Source: Chlamydomonas reinhardtii
Taxonomy: Eukaryota; Chlorophyta; Chlorophyceae; Chlamydomonadales; Chlamydomonadaceae
Assembly: GCF_000002595.2 (NCBI RefSeq)
Contig: NC_057009.1
Coordinates: forward strand, 5,225,283 to 5,289,282
Direction of reading: 5' to 3'
Length of the DNA: 64,000 bases
Below the pieces are notes generated by a model. It did no database searches, was not told the DNA's origin, and saw only the letters and a list, made by a program, of their open reading frames with translations. The translations under genes were made by a program, and so were the position numbers. Positions within the stretch are counted from its first letter, which is position 1, and the number at the start of each line of letters is the position of its first letter. Shown piece by piece: positions 1 through 16,731 of the stretch.

Positions 1-70
1 ACTCCATCCCTCTCCTTTCCCACTTCTCCTCCCTCCTGCCGCTTCTCCCAACCACACCACACCACGCCAG

Positions 71-2596
71 GCTTCCTGGCGGGCGTGGGCTCCTTCCTGC
101 GGGACAGCTCCCTTCCGCGCCTGTACGACACACTGCTCACCAGCCCCGCGCCGCTGGCCGCACCCGGCGGCGGCCTCACCGGCCCACACGTCACCAGCCC
201 TACTACCCAGGAGCCCGAGCAACCCTCAGCCGCCACCGCCGCCACACCCAGCTCCGGCGCGCCCGGCGAAGGCGCTGCAGCTGCTGCTGCTACAGCCGGT
301 GCCGGTGCCGGTGTGGACGACGAGCTGGTGGTGGTGGAGCCGCCGCCGCCCGCCGCCCATCCCGACCTGTACGGCGGCGACCGGCACGCGCAGCTTCTGT
401 CGCAGCTGGGTCCGGCGGTGGGTTCGCGGTTCGCCTCCCTGACGCTGCCGCTCAGTGTGTGGCTGGGCACCTACGAGGACGCCAAGGTGCGCTGTGTGTG
501 TTATGTGTAGTGTGTGTGTGTGTGGATAAAGGAAGTATGTGTGGTCGAGGGAAACTTGAGGCGCACGCGCCAGCCGCGTGCATGTTTGTGTGTGCGCGGT
601 GCATGTCATGCAACACGTACTTCGTGTGGTGTAGCGCTTTGTGAGGCGAAGACGAGAAGGGCGGAGCGGGGCGGCAGCCAATATACTGCCAGCAGCGCAT
701 TGCCAGCGGCAACCAAGCAAGCCTGCAATCCCACACACACCCCGGACTAGTTCTGGGTCTTGGTTTCTTTGGGGTACGATCAAACGACCCTGGGACCCCG
801 CCCCGCCGCCTCTGTGCGCCCCCCTCCCTCTGCTGTGACAGCTGCGGCTGGAGGCTGCGCGCAAGCTGGAGGTGAAGGCCTTTGGCCGCGGCGGCGGTGG
901 TGCGGGCGGCGGCGGCGGCGGGGCCGGCGGTGGGCTGATGCAGTCGCTGCAGCACAAGGCGGCGCGTGAGCACCCGACCCACAAGCACAAGGCGGCAGAG
1001 CACAAGGCGGAGGACAAGGCGGCGGCGGCGGCGGAGGTGGGAGAGAAGAAGGACGAGGCCAAGGAGGCAGACGCGGGGACAGAGGCCGGAGCGCAACGGG
1101 CGGTGGAAGCAGAGGCGGCCTCCGAGGACAAGCCCACAGGTACGGAACCGGGGGGGGGGGGGTGAAGTGCAATTGCACTTGTTGGCTGATATGTGTGCGG
1201 GTGCGGGTGCGGGTGCACATCTGACGGCACTAACTCCGCTGCCTGGGGGGACGGGAAGATGTGCGCTCGGCTTACTGCGGGCGGTCCTCGGCGCCCGCGA
1301 ACCATTGCTCCCACCGGCCCCGTCGGCAACAGGCGTGGCTCCCGGTGAGCCGCACCAGCACCAGCACCAGCGTGTGCACAACGCGGCGGCGGCGGCGGAG
1401 TTTGTGGAGGCGGAGGCAGTGCTGTCGGAGGAGGTGAGCGAGGTAGCGAGAGACACGTCAAGTACGGTGGTGTGTTCAAGGGGTGTTTGGGCAGGTGTCG
1501 TCCGGTATCAATGGATAACAGCACGGGGGCCGGGGCAGGCCAGGTAGCGCTGCGTGTCCGAGGCGTGCGGGTATGCAATGTCGCGGAGGCTACCCTGACG
1601 CATGACGCGCCTTCCAGCCGGGGCCGCAGGCTGCGGGGCGTCCCAACGCCGACGCCGTGCACACCCACAACACACCCGCATCACACACACACACACACAC
1701 ACACGCACACACGCACACGCCCGTGTGTCCAGGTGGCCTGGCTGGTCCGCGGCGCTGCCCACCTGCGCGCCTGGGTGGCGGGGGCGCTGGAGGCAGCCAC
1801 CGGCGGCATCACCAAGGAGGGCGCGGCGGCGGGGCCGGAGGGAGTGCTGGAGCCGGTGCCGCCGCGTGTGGTGGTGAGCGTGTGGTGGTGGTGGTGGCCG
1901 GTGTGAGGCGTGGCCTGGGGTGGTGGAAGCCTGGCACTGGCAGGTGTTCCCATGGTAATGGGGGTAGGTGCGGCGTGGGTGTGCACGGGGTGCTCGCCGG
2001 TAGTGGCTGTGGCTGTGGTGCGGGGGGGAGCTGCTGCCTGTGTAGTCGCTTGGGCACACGCACGGGGCCTCTCATCCCTCCTACTCTTGCCCTGCCTGCA
2101 TCTTCCTCCCGCCCGACGATCCTGCGTCTCCCCGCCCGGCGGCCCTGCGTCCCACGACTTGCAGGCCTTCCCCATGCGCCGCGCCAAGCACACCGGCAAG
2201 GACGCACACACCGGCAAGGACACGCACAGCAAGCGCGCAGCAGGCGCGACCGCGCCCACCGCCGCCACCGGCACCGGCACCGGCACCGGCGCCACAGCCG
2301 GCACGGATGCCAGCGCTGCCGCCGCCGGCGTGCCCTCCGCCGCAAGCGAGGCTGCGGCTGCCGGGGCTCCGGCGGCGCATGAGGAGGCGCGGACCAGCCA
2401 CGGCAAGGACGCGGCGAGCAGGGGCGCGTCAGCAGCGACACCGCCGGCGGCCGCAGGACCAGCAGGGGCGGGGGTCACGGACGCGCCCCGGCAGGCGGCA
2501 GCGGGCGGCAGTGCCGGTGGCGCGGCGCTGGCTGCGCGTGATGAGATTGAGGCGGCGGGGCCGGGGTCACGCAGCGATGCGGTGACGGGGGCGTGA
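71..2596 (+). CDS. Unrecognised protein, 3' part of a spliced gene (5' end outside window)
   Basis: Five exons keep one open frame: 71-486, 842-1139, 1333-1433, 1733-1873 and 2165-2596 (TGA). All borders are GT-AG, and the first exon begins two bases into a codon, so at least one exon lies upstream of the window. The visible 461 or so residues start with a structured-looking segment (FLAGVGSFLRDSSLPRLYDT), followed by Pro/Ala-rich linkers, a basic helix ending LRLEAARKLEVKAFGRG, a Lys/Glu/Ala-rich stretch with repeated HKA units, an amphipathic segment (VAWLVRGAAHLRAWVAGALE), and a long Ala/Gly/Thr-rich tail with two HTGKD repeats. I recognise no domain and no catalytic motif. The tail is probably disordered. 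The model is supported by frame and codon bias only. Confidence 0.6.
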
Positions 2597-2969
2597 GAGG
2601 GCAAGGACGGCAGGGGCGGCGGGGGCGCACTGCACGGGCGCCGTGCGTTAGACGCAGGTGAAGTGCTGTGGGCAATAATATGCCGCCGCCTGTTTGTTTC
2701 ATTGGCTGGCGGCCTCGTGGACAGGCAGTGGCTTCACGTGAGGAGCGGCGGGCTGCTTGTCCCCTACCTGCCGCCAAGGCATGAGACTCTTGAGACCCGT
2801 GGCTGTAGCTGTGGCGGTGGCGATGGCGGTGGCTGAGGCTGAGGCTGCGGATGAGATATGGCAGTAGCAGGGCCGGGGGTGCAGAGCGCAGAAAGGTTTG
2901 AGGACCTACTGCCCTAGTTGTTGGTTGTTGCTGGAAACAGCGCAGGCCAGGCAGGCGACTTTATCCCCA

Positions 2970-2974
2970 TGTAA
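2970..2974 (+). terminator. TGTAA polyadenylation motif
   Basis: TGTAA is the usual Chlamydomonas poly(A) signal. This one is 374 bases 3' of the stop of the first gene. Confidence 0.5.
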
Positions 2975-3196
2975 TGTATACACACCAACTGCTAAGCTCC
3001 TGAGACAAATGTCCATGCGGGGGCTGGCTCGAGGTTAGGAGTACCTCTCTCTCGGGGCTTTGTGCTGCACCGCTTGTCGTGTCGTGAGTGGGTGAAGATA
3101 CGCGTGGCTCAACTGCTCCGGCATAGGGTGCTGCCAGGACGGACCACAGACCCACGCCACTGACCCCACCAATCCAAACCACGGGAAGATGTGAAA

Positions 3197-3201
3197 TTAC
3201 A
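3197..3201 (-). terminator. TGTAA polyadenylation motif (minus strand)
   Basis: TTACA on the plus strand reads TGTAA on the minus strand, 233 bases 3' of the stop at 3434. It suits the minus-strand gene ending there. Confidence 0.5.
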
Positions 3202-3433
3202 ACCATGAGTCCGGCACAACTCTCGCCCGCTCCAAGACCAGTAGCGACTTGGTTGCTCCACTCTGCAGCCTCAACGCCAACGCTCAACCTTGCGAACTCT
3301 AGCCTATCTCCAGTGCCCGCCGCACGGCACCTGAGTGTGGCCAACCTCGACTCCATTCGAAGCAACGTAGTGGCAGCGGCCCACCGCTGTGCGCCTCCTG
3401 CTGCGCCTCGTACTCCTGTACCGCTGCTCCATC

Positions 3434-4946
<1,513 letters not shown>

Positions 4947-5735
4947 GGCGGCAGTTGCCGTGGCCGCGGACGGCGGCGGCAGCAGCAGTGTGTGAAAGTG
5001 GGCGTAGAGAGCAGAGCGCTACGTCAGGGCTCGGTGCAGCTTACACGCTCCAGGATATTGGCAGGCGGTTTGGTTTCAACGAGAGCCTGCTGTCGCTGGG
5101 AATGGGGGATGCCGTGCAGAGAGCGTGTCGGGGAAACAGATCTTCACGGGTTGGCTTGGCGGTGATCTTCACGGCCAGATCTTCACCAAAGCAGTCTCAC
5201 GAGCAAAGCAGTTTGTGCGCCTGGTATCCGCGCCCGCTGCGTTCGCGGGCGCCCCAGCACCCCACTCCACTGTAACACGATTACCAATGCTTCTGTCCAG
5301 TGCTCCAGTCCCCTGCGTGACCGCCTCATACCTGTCTACCCAGCCTGTCATGTATTGGAGCTGTCCTAGCCCTCGGCATTCCTCCCATACACTCTTCCTC
5401 CACCCTCTGCCCACCCTGTCCACCTCCACACCATTCATGCTCCCGCCCGGCGCTCTGCAAGAGCGCATGCAGTCGCCAGCCCTGCTCGCCGTCCACACAC
5501 CACACACATCACATCCACACTCATGCGCCACCCGTGTCTCGAGCTCCGTGGCGAGAACGTCTCTGCAGCCCCCGCCGGCCCGTGCACGTGCAAGAAGCGC
5601 CAACCCCAACAAAATTATCCCGTCCGAGCTCCACCACTCTCACCATCCCCCAACCAGATCCCACATTCCCACTGCACCGTCCCTGCGCCGCTCCCTCTCT
5701 GCGCCCTCCCTCCCTGCGCCCTCCTCCCTGCGCCC
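4947..5735. other. Region between two minus-strand genes
   Basis: The stretch holds the presumed 3' UTR of CNX1G and the promoter of the 249-residue protein gene. It includes a minus-strand TGTAA at 5041-5045. I see no supported exon. Confidence 0.5.
5041..5045 (-). terminator. TGTAA polyadenylation motif (minus strand)
   Basis: This TTACA is about 690 bases 3' of the CNX1G stop and the nearest one found. A UTR of that length is long but not rare in this genus. Confidence 0.35.
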
Positions 5736-7476
5736 TCACGCTGCCGCCGGCTTGGCTGTGCGGCGGTCGTTGGGCGGCCTGAACGCCGCCACCACCTCCG
5801 GCACCGTCTCGATGTAGGGTCCCTCCAGAAGCTGCACGCAGTAGGGGATGGACTTGAACACCTCGTCAAACGTCTCGCGGATGGACTTGGGCTTGCCCGG
5901 CAGGTTGATGATGAGCGCGCGGCCGCGTATGCCGGCGGTCTGGCGGCTGAGGACGGCGGTGGGCACATACCTACACGGCGTGTCCGGGGGTCAGGGAGGC
6001 GGGCGGATGATGGAGATGGGGGCAGGGGGCAGGGGGCATGGGAACGGGGGACGGGGAGGGAGCTGCCATGCAGCAAGCAGCGCGAGATATGCATATGCAG
6101 GGGAGAAGGGCTGGAGGGAAGACAAGCTGCGTGCCAGCTGCATGCAGGCTGCTCGTTGCAGGCCCCCACGCCTGCGTGAGTTCCCTCCCCACAGGCGGCC
6201 CCGCCTGTGCATCCCCCTCCTACCCTCCAATTTGGGCTGGTATCTACAACACCCCCCCCCACCTCCTCCTCCTCCAGCCTCCTCCTCTCCCCCTCACCAT
6301 CCCCAAACGCCTTCCTTTCCAAAGGCCACGGTCCCCCGCCTACCCTGCCCGTAGGGTTCTGCACCTCAGCTGTCCAGGGCTGCTCTTCCTCCCCCGGCCC
6401 CCCCGCCCCCCCCCCGCCCCGCCCCGCCCCGCCGCCCCGGCCCGCCCCGCGCCCCCCCTCCGCACCCACTTGAGGCTGATGGCCCTCATCTGCTCGCCGT
6501 AGCCCGGCATCATGCGGCTGCACACCGCCTCCGTGGCCTCGGGCGTCACGTCGCGGGGCGCGGGGCCGGTGCCGCCCGTGGTCACCACCAGGCAGCAGCC
6601 CTGGGTGTCAACCTGCAGGGGGAGGGAGGCGTGGAGGAAGGGGGCCAGGGGGAAGGAGTGAGGGGAGGCGTGGAGGGAGGGGATTGAAAGGGGAGCGAGG
6701 GGTGTGGGTTGTGACAGGGGTGATGGGGTTGAGGGTATGAGAGGGGCACGCGACCGGATTGGGCGGCTGGCTCGTAGGGGCCGTGATTGCACCCCAGACA
6801 GGGTAGGGGTGAAAGGGTCAGGGGCGGCAGCCCGCCCGCCTACCGCCCGCACGCCCGCACGCCTGTGTCGCCGGCCCTGTAGCTAGCCTGTAGCCGGCTT
6901 CCCCAAACCAAGGGCTCTGCACTATCCGAAGCGTTCCCTCTAACTTTCCGCACATTCCTCACGCCCCACCTCGCCAGCACCCATGCCACACCGCGCTCCT
7001 CTCCACGCCGCCACACTGCCCTGTGGTGCCGGCTCGTCCCCAGCCTCCCCAGGCGCCAGTGGCACGTCCCACCGGACTCTTTCGCTGGGCTCGGGCACAA
7101 AACCCTCTCCCTCTCCCTCTCCCCCTCCCCCTCCCTCTGCCTCTGCCTCTGCCTCTGCCTCCCCCTCTGCCTCTTCCCCTCCCTCCCCCTCCTCCTCTCC
7201 CTGTCCCTGTCCCTCCCTCACCAGGTCAATGAGTGCCGCCTCGATGTCGGCCCGCTCGTCCGCCACCACCCGGTACTGCGCCGTCCAGGGGCTGGCCACC
7301 GCCTCGGAGAAGAAGCGCAGGATGGCGGGGCCCGACAGGTCCTCATACACACCCGCACTGGCGCGGTCGCTCACTGTCAGCACGCCGAAGCGGGCCGGGT
7401 CGCCCAGGCTGTCAGCACTGCCGCCCGACAGGGGTGCGCCGCCCGGTGCGACGGGGGCAGCGGCGGGCGCGGACAT
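5736..7476 (-). CDS. CNX1G: Molybdopterin adenylyltransferase, Cnx1 G domain (MogA type)
   Basis: Three exons, 7476-7222, 6612-6470 and 5970-5736, encode 210 residues. The Mog/Cnx1G family adenylylates molybdopterin before molybdate insertion in molybdenum cofactor synthesis. Family marks are FGVLTVSDRASAGVYEDLSG near the N terminus, the nucleotide-binding GGTG at residues 98-101 followed by PAPRDVTPEA, then MMPGYGEQMRAISLK joined across intron 2 to YVPTAVLSRQ, and LIINLPGKPKS near the C terminus. The protein is a stand-alone G domain. In higher plants the E and G domains are fused in Cnx1, whereas in Chlamydomonas they are known to be separate, which fits. Intron 1 contains pyrimidine-rich low-complexity sequence; intron 2 carries a copy of a dispersed motif (6231-6250). 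The stop falls after a short AKPAAA tail. No transit peptide is evident, consistent with cytosolic action. Confidence 0.92.
6231..6250 (-). repeat. Dispersed intron motif, copy 1
   Basis: The minus strand reads GTTGTAGATACCAGCCC here, within intron 2 of CNX1G and in the sense of the gene. The same core occurs in four other introns of this window. Confidence 0.7.
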
Positions 7477-8023
7477 GGTCGGTATGGGGGCCGGGCTGGG
7501 GGGGCGGGAGAGGAGCTTCCGTAGAAGCCCTGCTCCGACGTGTCCGGCGAGTTACCGTGCAGATATACTTGTATTGGTGTAAGTTGAAAGTGCAGCATGT
7601 AGGGGACCGCGTTGCAGCGCAGAACTTGCGAAAGTGGCGTGCGGAAACGTGCGGATTGTGCTGCGCGTGGGGGACAACCACCAAAGTACTCGCACGTTTG
7701 TGCTAATTTCGAATAACTCAAATGTCACACGAGTAGCAGGTGGTTTGGTCTGGGGGGAAGTGAGGGTGTCGAAAGCGAGCGATGGGGCAAGAATGGGGCC
7801 TTCGGTCGCTGCTTCGCCCGGCTTCTGCGGCCTGTCCCACCTGATTTTAGCCCCTAGCATACCCTTGTGACAGCATACTGACCTTGGCAAACCATTCTTC
7901 TTACCCTTGCGCTTTCCCCGTAGCTATTTAACGCTTGCGACCGCACCTTGAGACGATGCCTCTGTGACGCGCTCCCTTGCCGCTCGCTTAGTCCACTCCT
8001 AGCGCCCACCTAGCACGCTAAAA
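7477..8023. promoter_or_regulatory. Divergent promoter region, CNX1G / VPS32
   Basis: 547 bases separate the start codons of two divergent genes. A TATA-like TATTTAA at 7925-7931 is about 95 bases upstream of the VPS32 ATG. No coding exon is visible. Confidence 0.5.
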
Positions 8024-8725
8024 ATGTTCAAAAAGCTGTTTGGTCAGAAGCCGGGGACCGCGAGCTCGGTCCCGGCAACTTCCGCCAATGCCGCGAACAA
8101 GACTATCTCCGCCATCCAGAATCTGACGGAGCACGAGGAGTCGCTGGAGAAACGCAAGGCGCTGCTAGAGAAGCGTATGGACGCGGAGCTGGAGAGGGCC
8201 AAGGAGTTTACTCGGCAAAAGAAGAAGCCTCAGGCGCTGCAGTGCCTCAAGAAGAAGAAGCTGCTTGAGAATGAGATTGCCAACCTTGACAACATGATCA
8301 TGCGCGTCAACGAGCAGCGAATGATGCTGGAGGGCCAGCGGACGACGACCGAGGTGGTCTCGTCGATGCACACCGCTGCCCTGGCCGCTAAGGACAACAT
8401 GAAGGCGATGAAGATTGAGAACGTGGACAAGGTGCTCGACGAGATCAACGAGACGACGGACCAAATGCGCCAGCTGAACGAGGTGTTCGCCAATCCGCTA
8501 GGGCTTGGCACGGACCTGGACGAGGACGAGCTGCTGGGCGAGCTCGAAGAGATGGAGGCGTCGGAGCTCGACAAGGAGCTGCTGGAGCCGGCGCCCGTGC
8601 CAGCAACAAAGGTGCCGGGGGCAGCGGAGAAGATGCCATCCGTGCCCACCAAGCAGAAGCAGCAGCCCGCCAAGACTCAGGAGGAGCTGGAGCTGGAGGC
8701 CCTGCAGGCGGAGATGGCGCTCTAA
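8024..8725 (+). CDS. VPS32: ESCRT-III subunit VPS32/SNF7 (CHMP4 type)
   Basis: A single uninterrupted frame encodes 233 residues. SNF7/CHMP4 is the main filament-forming ESCRT-III subunit, which acts in multivesicular body formation, abscission and membrane repair. The start MFKKLFGQKPG matches the family, and the basic N-terminal helices contain FTRQKKKPQALQCLKKKKLL. An acidic second half (DEINETTDQMRQLNEVFANP, then DLDEDELLGELEEMEASELD) follows, as in the charge-polarised Snf7 fold. The C-terminal EELELEALQAEMAL resembles the short helix used by ALIX/Bro1 or Vps4 partners. The length is normal for the family. Lack of introns is unusual beside its heavily spliced neighbours, but coding bias is normal and nothing suggests a retrocopy. 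Confidence 0.95.
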   Translation: MFKKLFGQKPGTASSVPATSANAANKTISAIQNLTEHEESLEKRKALLEKRMDAELERAKEFTRQKKKPQALQCLKKKKLLENEIANLDNMIMRVNEQRMMLEGQRTTTEVVSSMHTAALAAKDNMKAMKIENVDKVLDEINETTDQMRQLNEVFANPLGLGTDLDEDELLGELEEMEASELDKELLEPAPVPATKVPGAAEKMPSVPTKQKQQPAKTQEELELEALQAEMAL

Positions 8726-9864
8726 GCAGCATTCAGTTTTGCAATCCAGCAGCGGGCGGCGGCGTGGGGGCGGGGAGAGCGGCAGCTACAGCCTGGCGTG
8801 CCGGGGCGCGGCGCCGGCGCCGGTGCTACTGCCGGGCACTGGCTGCAGCCGCTGCACGGCGCCACACAACCGGCCAGGAGCGGGCGCTGGGCAACATTTG
8901 TGCGTTAAGGAGCGGAGCGTCGGGTTTGGAAGGCGTGCAGCGGTGCACGGCGTGGTGACACAGCGGTGTGCGTGGCGGCGCGGCGGTTTGGACTTGCCGG
9001 ACGCCGCACGCTGGCGGCTGTGTGTGTGAGCCGACCGGCTGTGTGATAACTGCCTGACGCTGCGGCACGATGGTGTGCGCCGTCAGAGGACCACCGGCGG
9101 GGCTGTGGCTTGACGTGCCTGGCGGCGTGGGCCAGCAGCCGCGGCGCATGCAGTGTGTGGGCGTAAGGAGGTTGAGGAGTTGGGGCTGGGAACGGACCTG
9201 CTCCTGGCGCGTGTGTGTGTGTGTGTGTGTGCATGTGATGGGTACAGATGCTGATAGGGTTGGGCTGGTCGGGCTGGGATCGTGTGCAGCGCATGAGTTG
9301 GTGCGCGTGTATGCCTTGCCTGCAAGGCTGAGGGTAGGCAGGTGTGTTGGTGGGATGGAGCTGTGGCGGATGACCACTCTAAGTACAGGCAGCGGTGGGT
9401 TATATAGGTATACAATGAGTTGGGTTCGACGCATACGGTAATGATGACAAAAATGGCGCTTGCCCGCTATGTGCCGTTGCTGGTTGACTTTCCCAGCGGC
9501 AGCAAGAGTTTGGTTCAAGCAGACAGACAACGACATGACCACGCTTGTAGGTATGGCAAGAGCGACATCGAATTGATGACAAGAGGCAATTGAGTGCGTG
9601 TGTGAATGCGAGTGTAGTCGGCGGGCGCGGACGTGGTGGGCCGTGCCCGTGGCGATGACAGGGCGGTCTGGTTGTGGTGCTCGGATGTTGTAACGGGTCC
9701 GCATTGGCTTTGCAGATTACATGAAGTGTTCCGTGTAGCAACTGAAGCAATCATAGACAAGTGCCAGCAGTGCCTCACGACGCCAGCCGCACAGCATGCG
9801 TGTCCAGACTTGACTTGGCAGGCACAGGTTCGGTCGGTCAACAACTCTATGCGCTTATGAAAAC
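8726..9864. other. 3' UTR of VPS32 and upstream region of the GNAT gene
   Basis: This 1.1-kb stretch has no supported exon. The only clear TGTAA is at 9689-9693, so the VPS32 3' UTR may be nearly 1 kb. A short (GT)n tract lies near 9210-9235. Confidence 0.5.
9689..9693 (+). terminator. TGTAA polyadenylation motif
   Basis: It lies about 960 bases after the VPS32 stop and about 170 bases before the next start codon. Confidence 0.45.
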
Positions 9865-12173
9865 ATGGAATTATCATTAGAGGAGGCACTGGCGCTGCTG
9901 CCGAAGGACATCCGCGAGCTGGTGGCGTCTCTTCCAGCCGAGGAGCGCGAAAAGGTCCTGCAACAGCTGCTAGTAGAATCAGAGATTGAATATCGACCGC
10001 TGGAGGAGCATGACCTTGGCACTATCAAGGTACACCAAGCCTCGGTCTGCCACGCTTGCTCCTGGGAACCCAAGCACGCGGCGTGCAGCGCCACTAGCTC
10101 CTTCCTGCCTCCGGTCGCCCAGCCAAAACTTTACCAAGCTCGCTATATGTCCCTGTCCTATCCACCGCACCTGCTCGCTCAGGAGCGCACCACTGGCAGC
10201 TTCGAGTACGGTTTCAAGGAGGTGGATGTAGACATCACGTGGGCCGAGCTCAGCCGGCCCAAGTGCGTGCTGGGTGCACGTGTGCGTGTGCGTGCTGGAG
10301 GGCACAAGCTCAAGCAGTCTACACTAGCGTGTCTTTTTATGTGCATGCATGTGTATCAGTGTGCACCGGGGTGGCGGCTTGCACAGCAGGGCTTCGGGGC
10401 TGCTTCCAAGACAAAGCCGCTGTGCTTCTCCCACACCCAGCACCCTACCTGCCTCGCCCCTCCACCGACTCGCTTCCCCTCCCTCCCCGCAGCTATGTGT
10501 CCCTGGGCGCCTTTGCGGAGCAGGAGGGCCGCCAGGTACCGGTGGCGTTTGTGGTGGCGGAGCTGGTCACGGCGCCGCCCGCGGCAGAAGCCGTAGCTGC
10601 AGCTGCAACAGCAGCAGCGGCAGAGGTGGCGGCGCCGGCGGCGGAAGGGGCGGCGGCGGATGGGGCGGCAGAGGTGACAGGAAGCGCCAGGGACGCGTTG
10701 CAGGTAGGTTGGAGTGGGGCGTGCGGGCTTGTACTGCTTGAGGGGCTGCGGAGCGCACCCGCTGTGTACATGTTGTCGCTTGGTGCGGTTGTGGAAGCAC
10801 GCTCCAACCGGCGAGTGGACCGGGTGGGAGAACTGTGCACAGTCAAGGCCACCTCGGCCGTGGGTCACAAGCCGAGAGGCGGCATGCGCCGCCGCTACAG
10901 AAGCACCAGCCATTGCCCACCCCCACCTGCACTCCTCTGCCTCTGCAGGCCTCCACAAGCGAGCCTGGAGCAGGCACCACCAGCACCACCACCAGCACCA
11001 GCAACAGCCCCAAGTCCAGCAAAGGCGCCAAAGTCGGCGGCAGCAGTAGCAGCAAGAAACGCGGCGGCAGTAGCAAGGGGAGCAGCAGCCGGCGGCTGGC
11101 GCCGCTGCGCGTGGGCGAGGCGGAGCTGGCGGCAGCCATGGTGGCGGCGGGCTGTAGCGGGGCGGGGGACGTGGCTGTAGCTGTGTGGTACCTGGGCGTG
11201 TCGTACGAGTACCGGCGCCAGGGGCTGGGCTCGCGGCTGCTGGACCTGGTGAAGGAGGTGGGCGAGGCTGCCAGGTGCGTGGGTGTATGTGTATGAGTGT
11301 GCGCGTGTGTAGGGTTGGGATGGGGATCGGGATGGGGATGGGAATGTGGATGTGGATGTGGATGGGGATGTATTTGTGGGGGAGGGAAGGAGGGGATAGG
11401 GTGCGGCCGCCATCAGCCCAGGGGCTGTCCTGGCAGGCGCGTTGGCATCGCTCAGGTGCAATGTCGGACTTCACCTCCCTTGCCTAACAGACACACTTCC
11501 TCTCCCTCTCTCTCACAGGGCCAAGGCTCTGTGGCTGCATGTGGCTGACTACAACGACAACGCCGCCGCCTTCTACGCCGCCTACGGCATGACGTCCCAC
11601 CCGGCCGTGTACAAGCAGGGCGAGCGCGGCCGCCACCTGCTCATGAGCTGCCCGCTGGGGGGCACTGGCGCGCAGGGGGAGGGGGAGGAGGGGCGGGAGG
11701 GTGGAGAGCAGGGCGAGGAGGAGGAGGAGGTGGAAGTGGGGGTGGGTGCAGGCGGTGGAGGTGGGGGCGCGCGGCGGAAGAGCAGCAGGGGCTTCTCAGG
11801 CGGCGGAGGGGGAGGGGGAGGAGGTGGCGGCAAGAAGAAGGGCAAGGGCGGGAAGAGGCGGGCGCTGCCTTCCGGCGAAGAGGAGGGGGAGGAGGGGGGT
11901 GTCAGGGGTGTGGGCCATGCGGCGGGCCGCTGGGGGCTGTTGTGCGGTGGGCAGGCGATGGCGGGCGCGGCCGCGGGGACGTCGCGGCCGTGGCTGGCGG
12001 GGAGGCTGCAAGGCGGCCTGGGAGGTGGGCGTCAGGCGTGTGTGGTGCCGCGGGCAGTGGCGTGGTGCGGTCGGGGATGGCGAGGTGCGGGTGCGCTGGG
12101 GCGGCGGTGGGTGGGCGGCGGCAGCGGGCTAGGGGGGGCGCAGGGCGGCGGCCGGCTGCTGCGGGTGCTGTAA
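9865..12173 (+). CDS. GNAT-family N-acetyltransferase with glycine/glutamate-rich tail
   Basis: Exons 9865-10029, 10183-10262, 10493-10703, 10949-11274 and 11519-12173 join in frame to 478 residues. GNAT enzymes transfer acetyl from acetyl-CoA to amines. The beta-strand IEYRPLEEHDLGTIK begins the fold; the acetyl-CoA pyrophosphate loop is RRQGLGSRLLDLV, with the R-x-x-G-x-G pattern at residues 241-246; the last part of the fold is LWLHVADYNDNAAAFYAAYGM, the usual N-x-x-A-x-x-x-Y motif. An Ala-rich and a Ser/Lys-rich insert (residues about 105-205) interrupt the domain between exons 3 and 4. The last 170 residues are Gly/Glu/Lys-rich low complexity and may include an unrecognised intron, so the true C terminus is uncertain. 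The substrate cannot be told; N-alpha or histone acetylation are both possible. Confidence 0.8.
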
Positions 12174-12548
12174 AGGTGAGGTGTGCAGGGGCCAGAGGGG
12201 ATGTGCGGCTAAGCAAGAGGCGCGTGCGAGGGAGGTGGTCGTGACTGCAGTGGATGAGCCGACGGCGGATGTAACCTAATCCGGCGGGGGGAGGGTGGAG
12301 CGTGCCAGAATGGCCGGATTGGGCGCCAACCAGCGCCAACCGCTTCCTCTACGATCTCCCGCCCTGATGCCAGCATACCCGATAGCATCCTGCTGCTGTG
12401 AGCCCATTACAAGAGCTGTTGCGCATCACGCGCCAGATCACCGTGCAGCCGCTATCTTCTGAGTCCTTTGGCTCATTTCTCGGCTTAGTATGCACTTAAA
12501 CTCAAAGATTCCACCCTACTTGACCATTAAGGTATAAATAGCAGAGAA
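12174..12548. other. Intergenic region with poly(A) motif
   Basis: The stretch holds the GNAT 3' UTR with TGTAA at 12270-12274 and the short promoter of the next plus-strand gene. An AT-rich GGTATAAATAG near 12531-12541 is TATA-like but only about 10-20 bases before the ATG. Confidence 0.5.
12270..12274 (+). terminator. TGTAA polyadenylation motif
   Basis: It lies 97 bases after the proposed GNAT stop. Confidence 0.5.
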
Positions 12549-16568
<4,020 letters not shown>

Positions 16569-16598
16569 GGGTGTGTGTGAGGGCGGAGGGGTGTGAGG

Positions 16599-16599
<1 letters not shown>

Positions 16600-16664
<65 letters not shown>
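16600..16664. repeat. (TG)n microsatellite
   Basis: About 32 TG units lie just 3' of the MYND gene stop and run directly into the TTAAAGAGCAC repeat. Confidence 0.95.
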
Positions 16665-16666
<2 letters not shown>

Positions 16667-16731
16667 AAGAGCACAAGGAAAACGTTGCGCAAAGACAGTG
16701 TATGCGATGCAGCAAAGCGACGGTTTACGGT
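16665..16731 (+). repeat. Dispersed TTAAAGAGCAC repeat, copy 1
   Basis: The unit starts TTAAAGAGCACAAGGAAAAC and ends GCGACGGTTTACGG. A near-identical copy lies on the minus strand at 45068-45146 and a shorter one at 30601-30636. The first and third copies directly follow (TG)n tracts. Confidence 0.8.

Larger units (their letters stand above)
2597..3433. other. Convergent 3' UTR region
   Basis: This stretch lies between the stops of two convergent genes. It holds a TGTAA motif on the plus strand and one on the minus strand, both at plausible distances from the stops. I see no further coding exon in it. Confidence 0.6.

Noticed and set aside
226-1668. 480-residue minus-strand frame opposite the first gene
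   Set aside because: It is the antisense shadow of GC-rich exons and introns, with Pro/Ala/His-rich low complexity and no domain.
11640-12173. A separate gene in the Gly/Glu-rich end of the GNAT frame
   Set aside because: The frame is continuous with the GNAT fold and pure low complexity; I kept it as an uncertain tail rather than a new gene.
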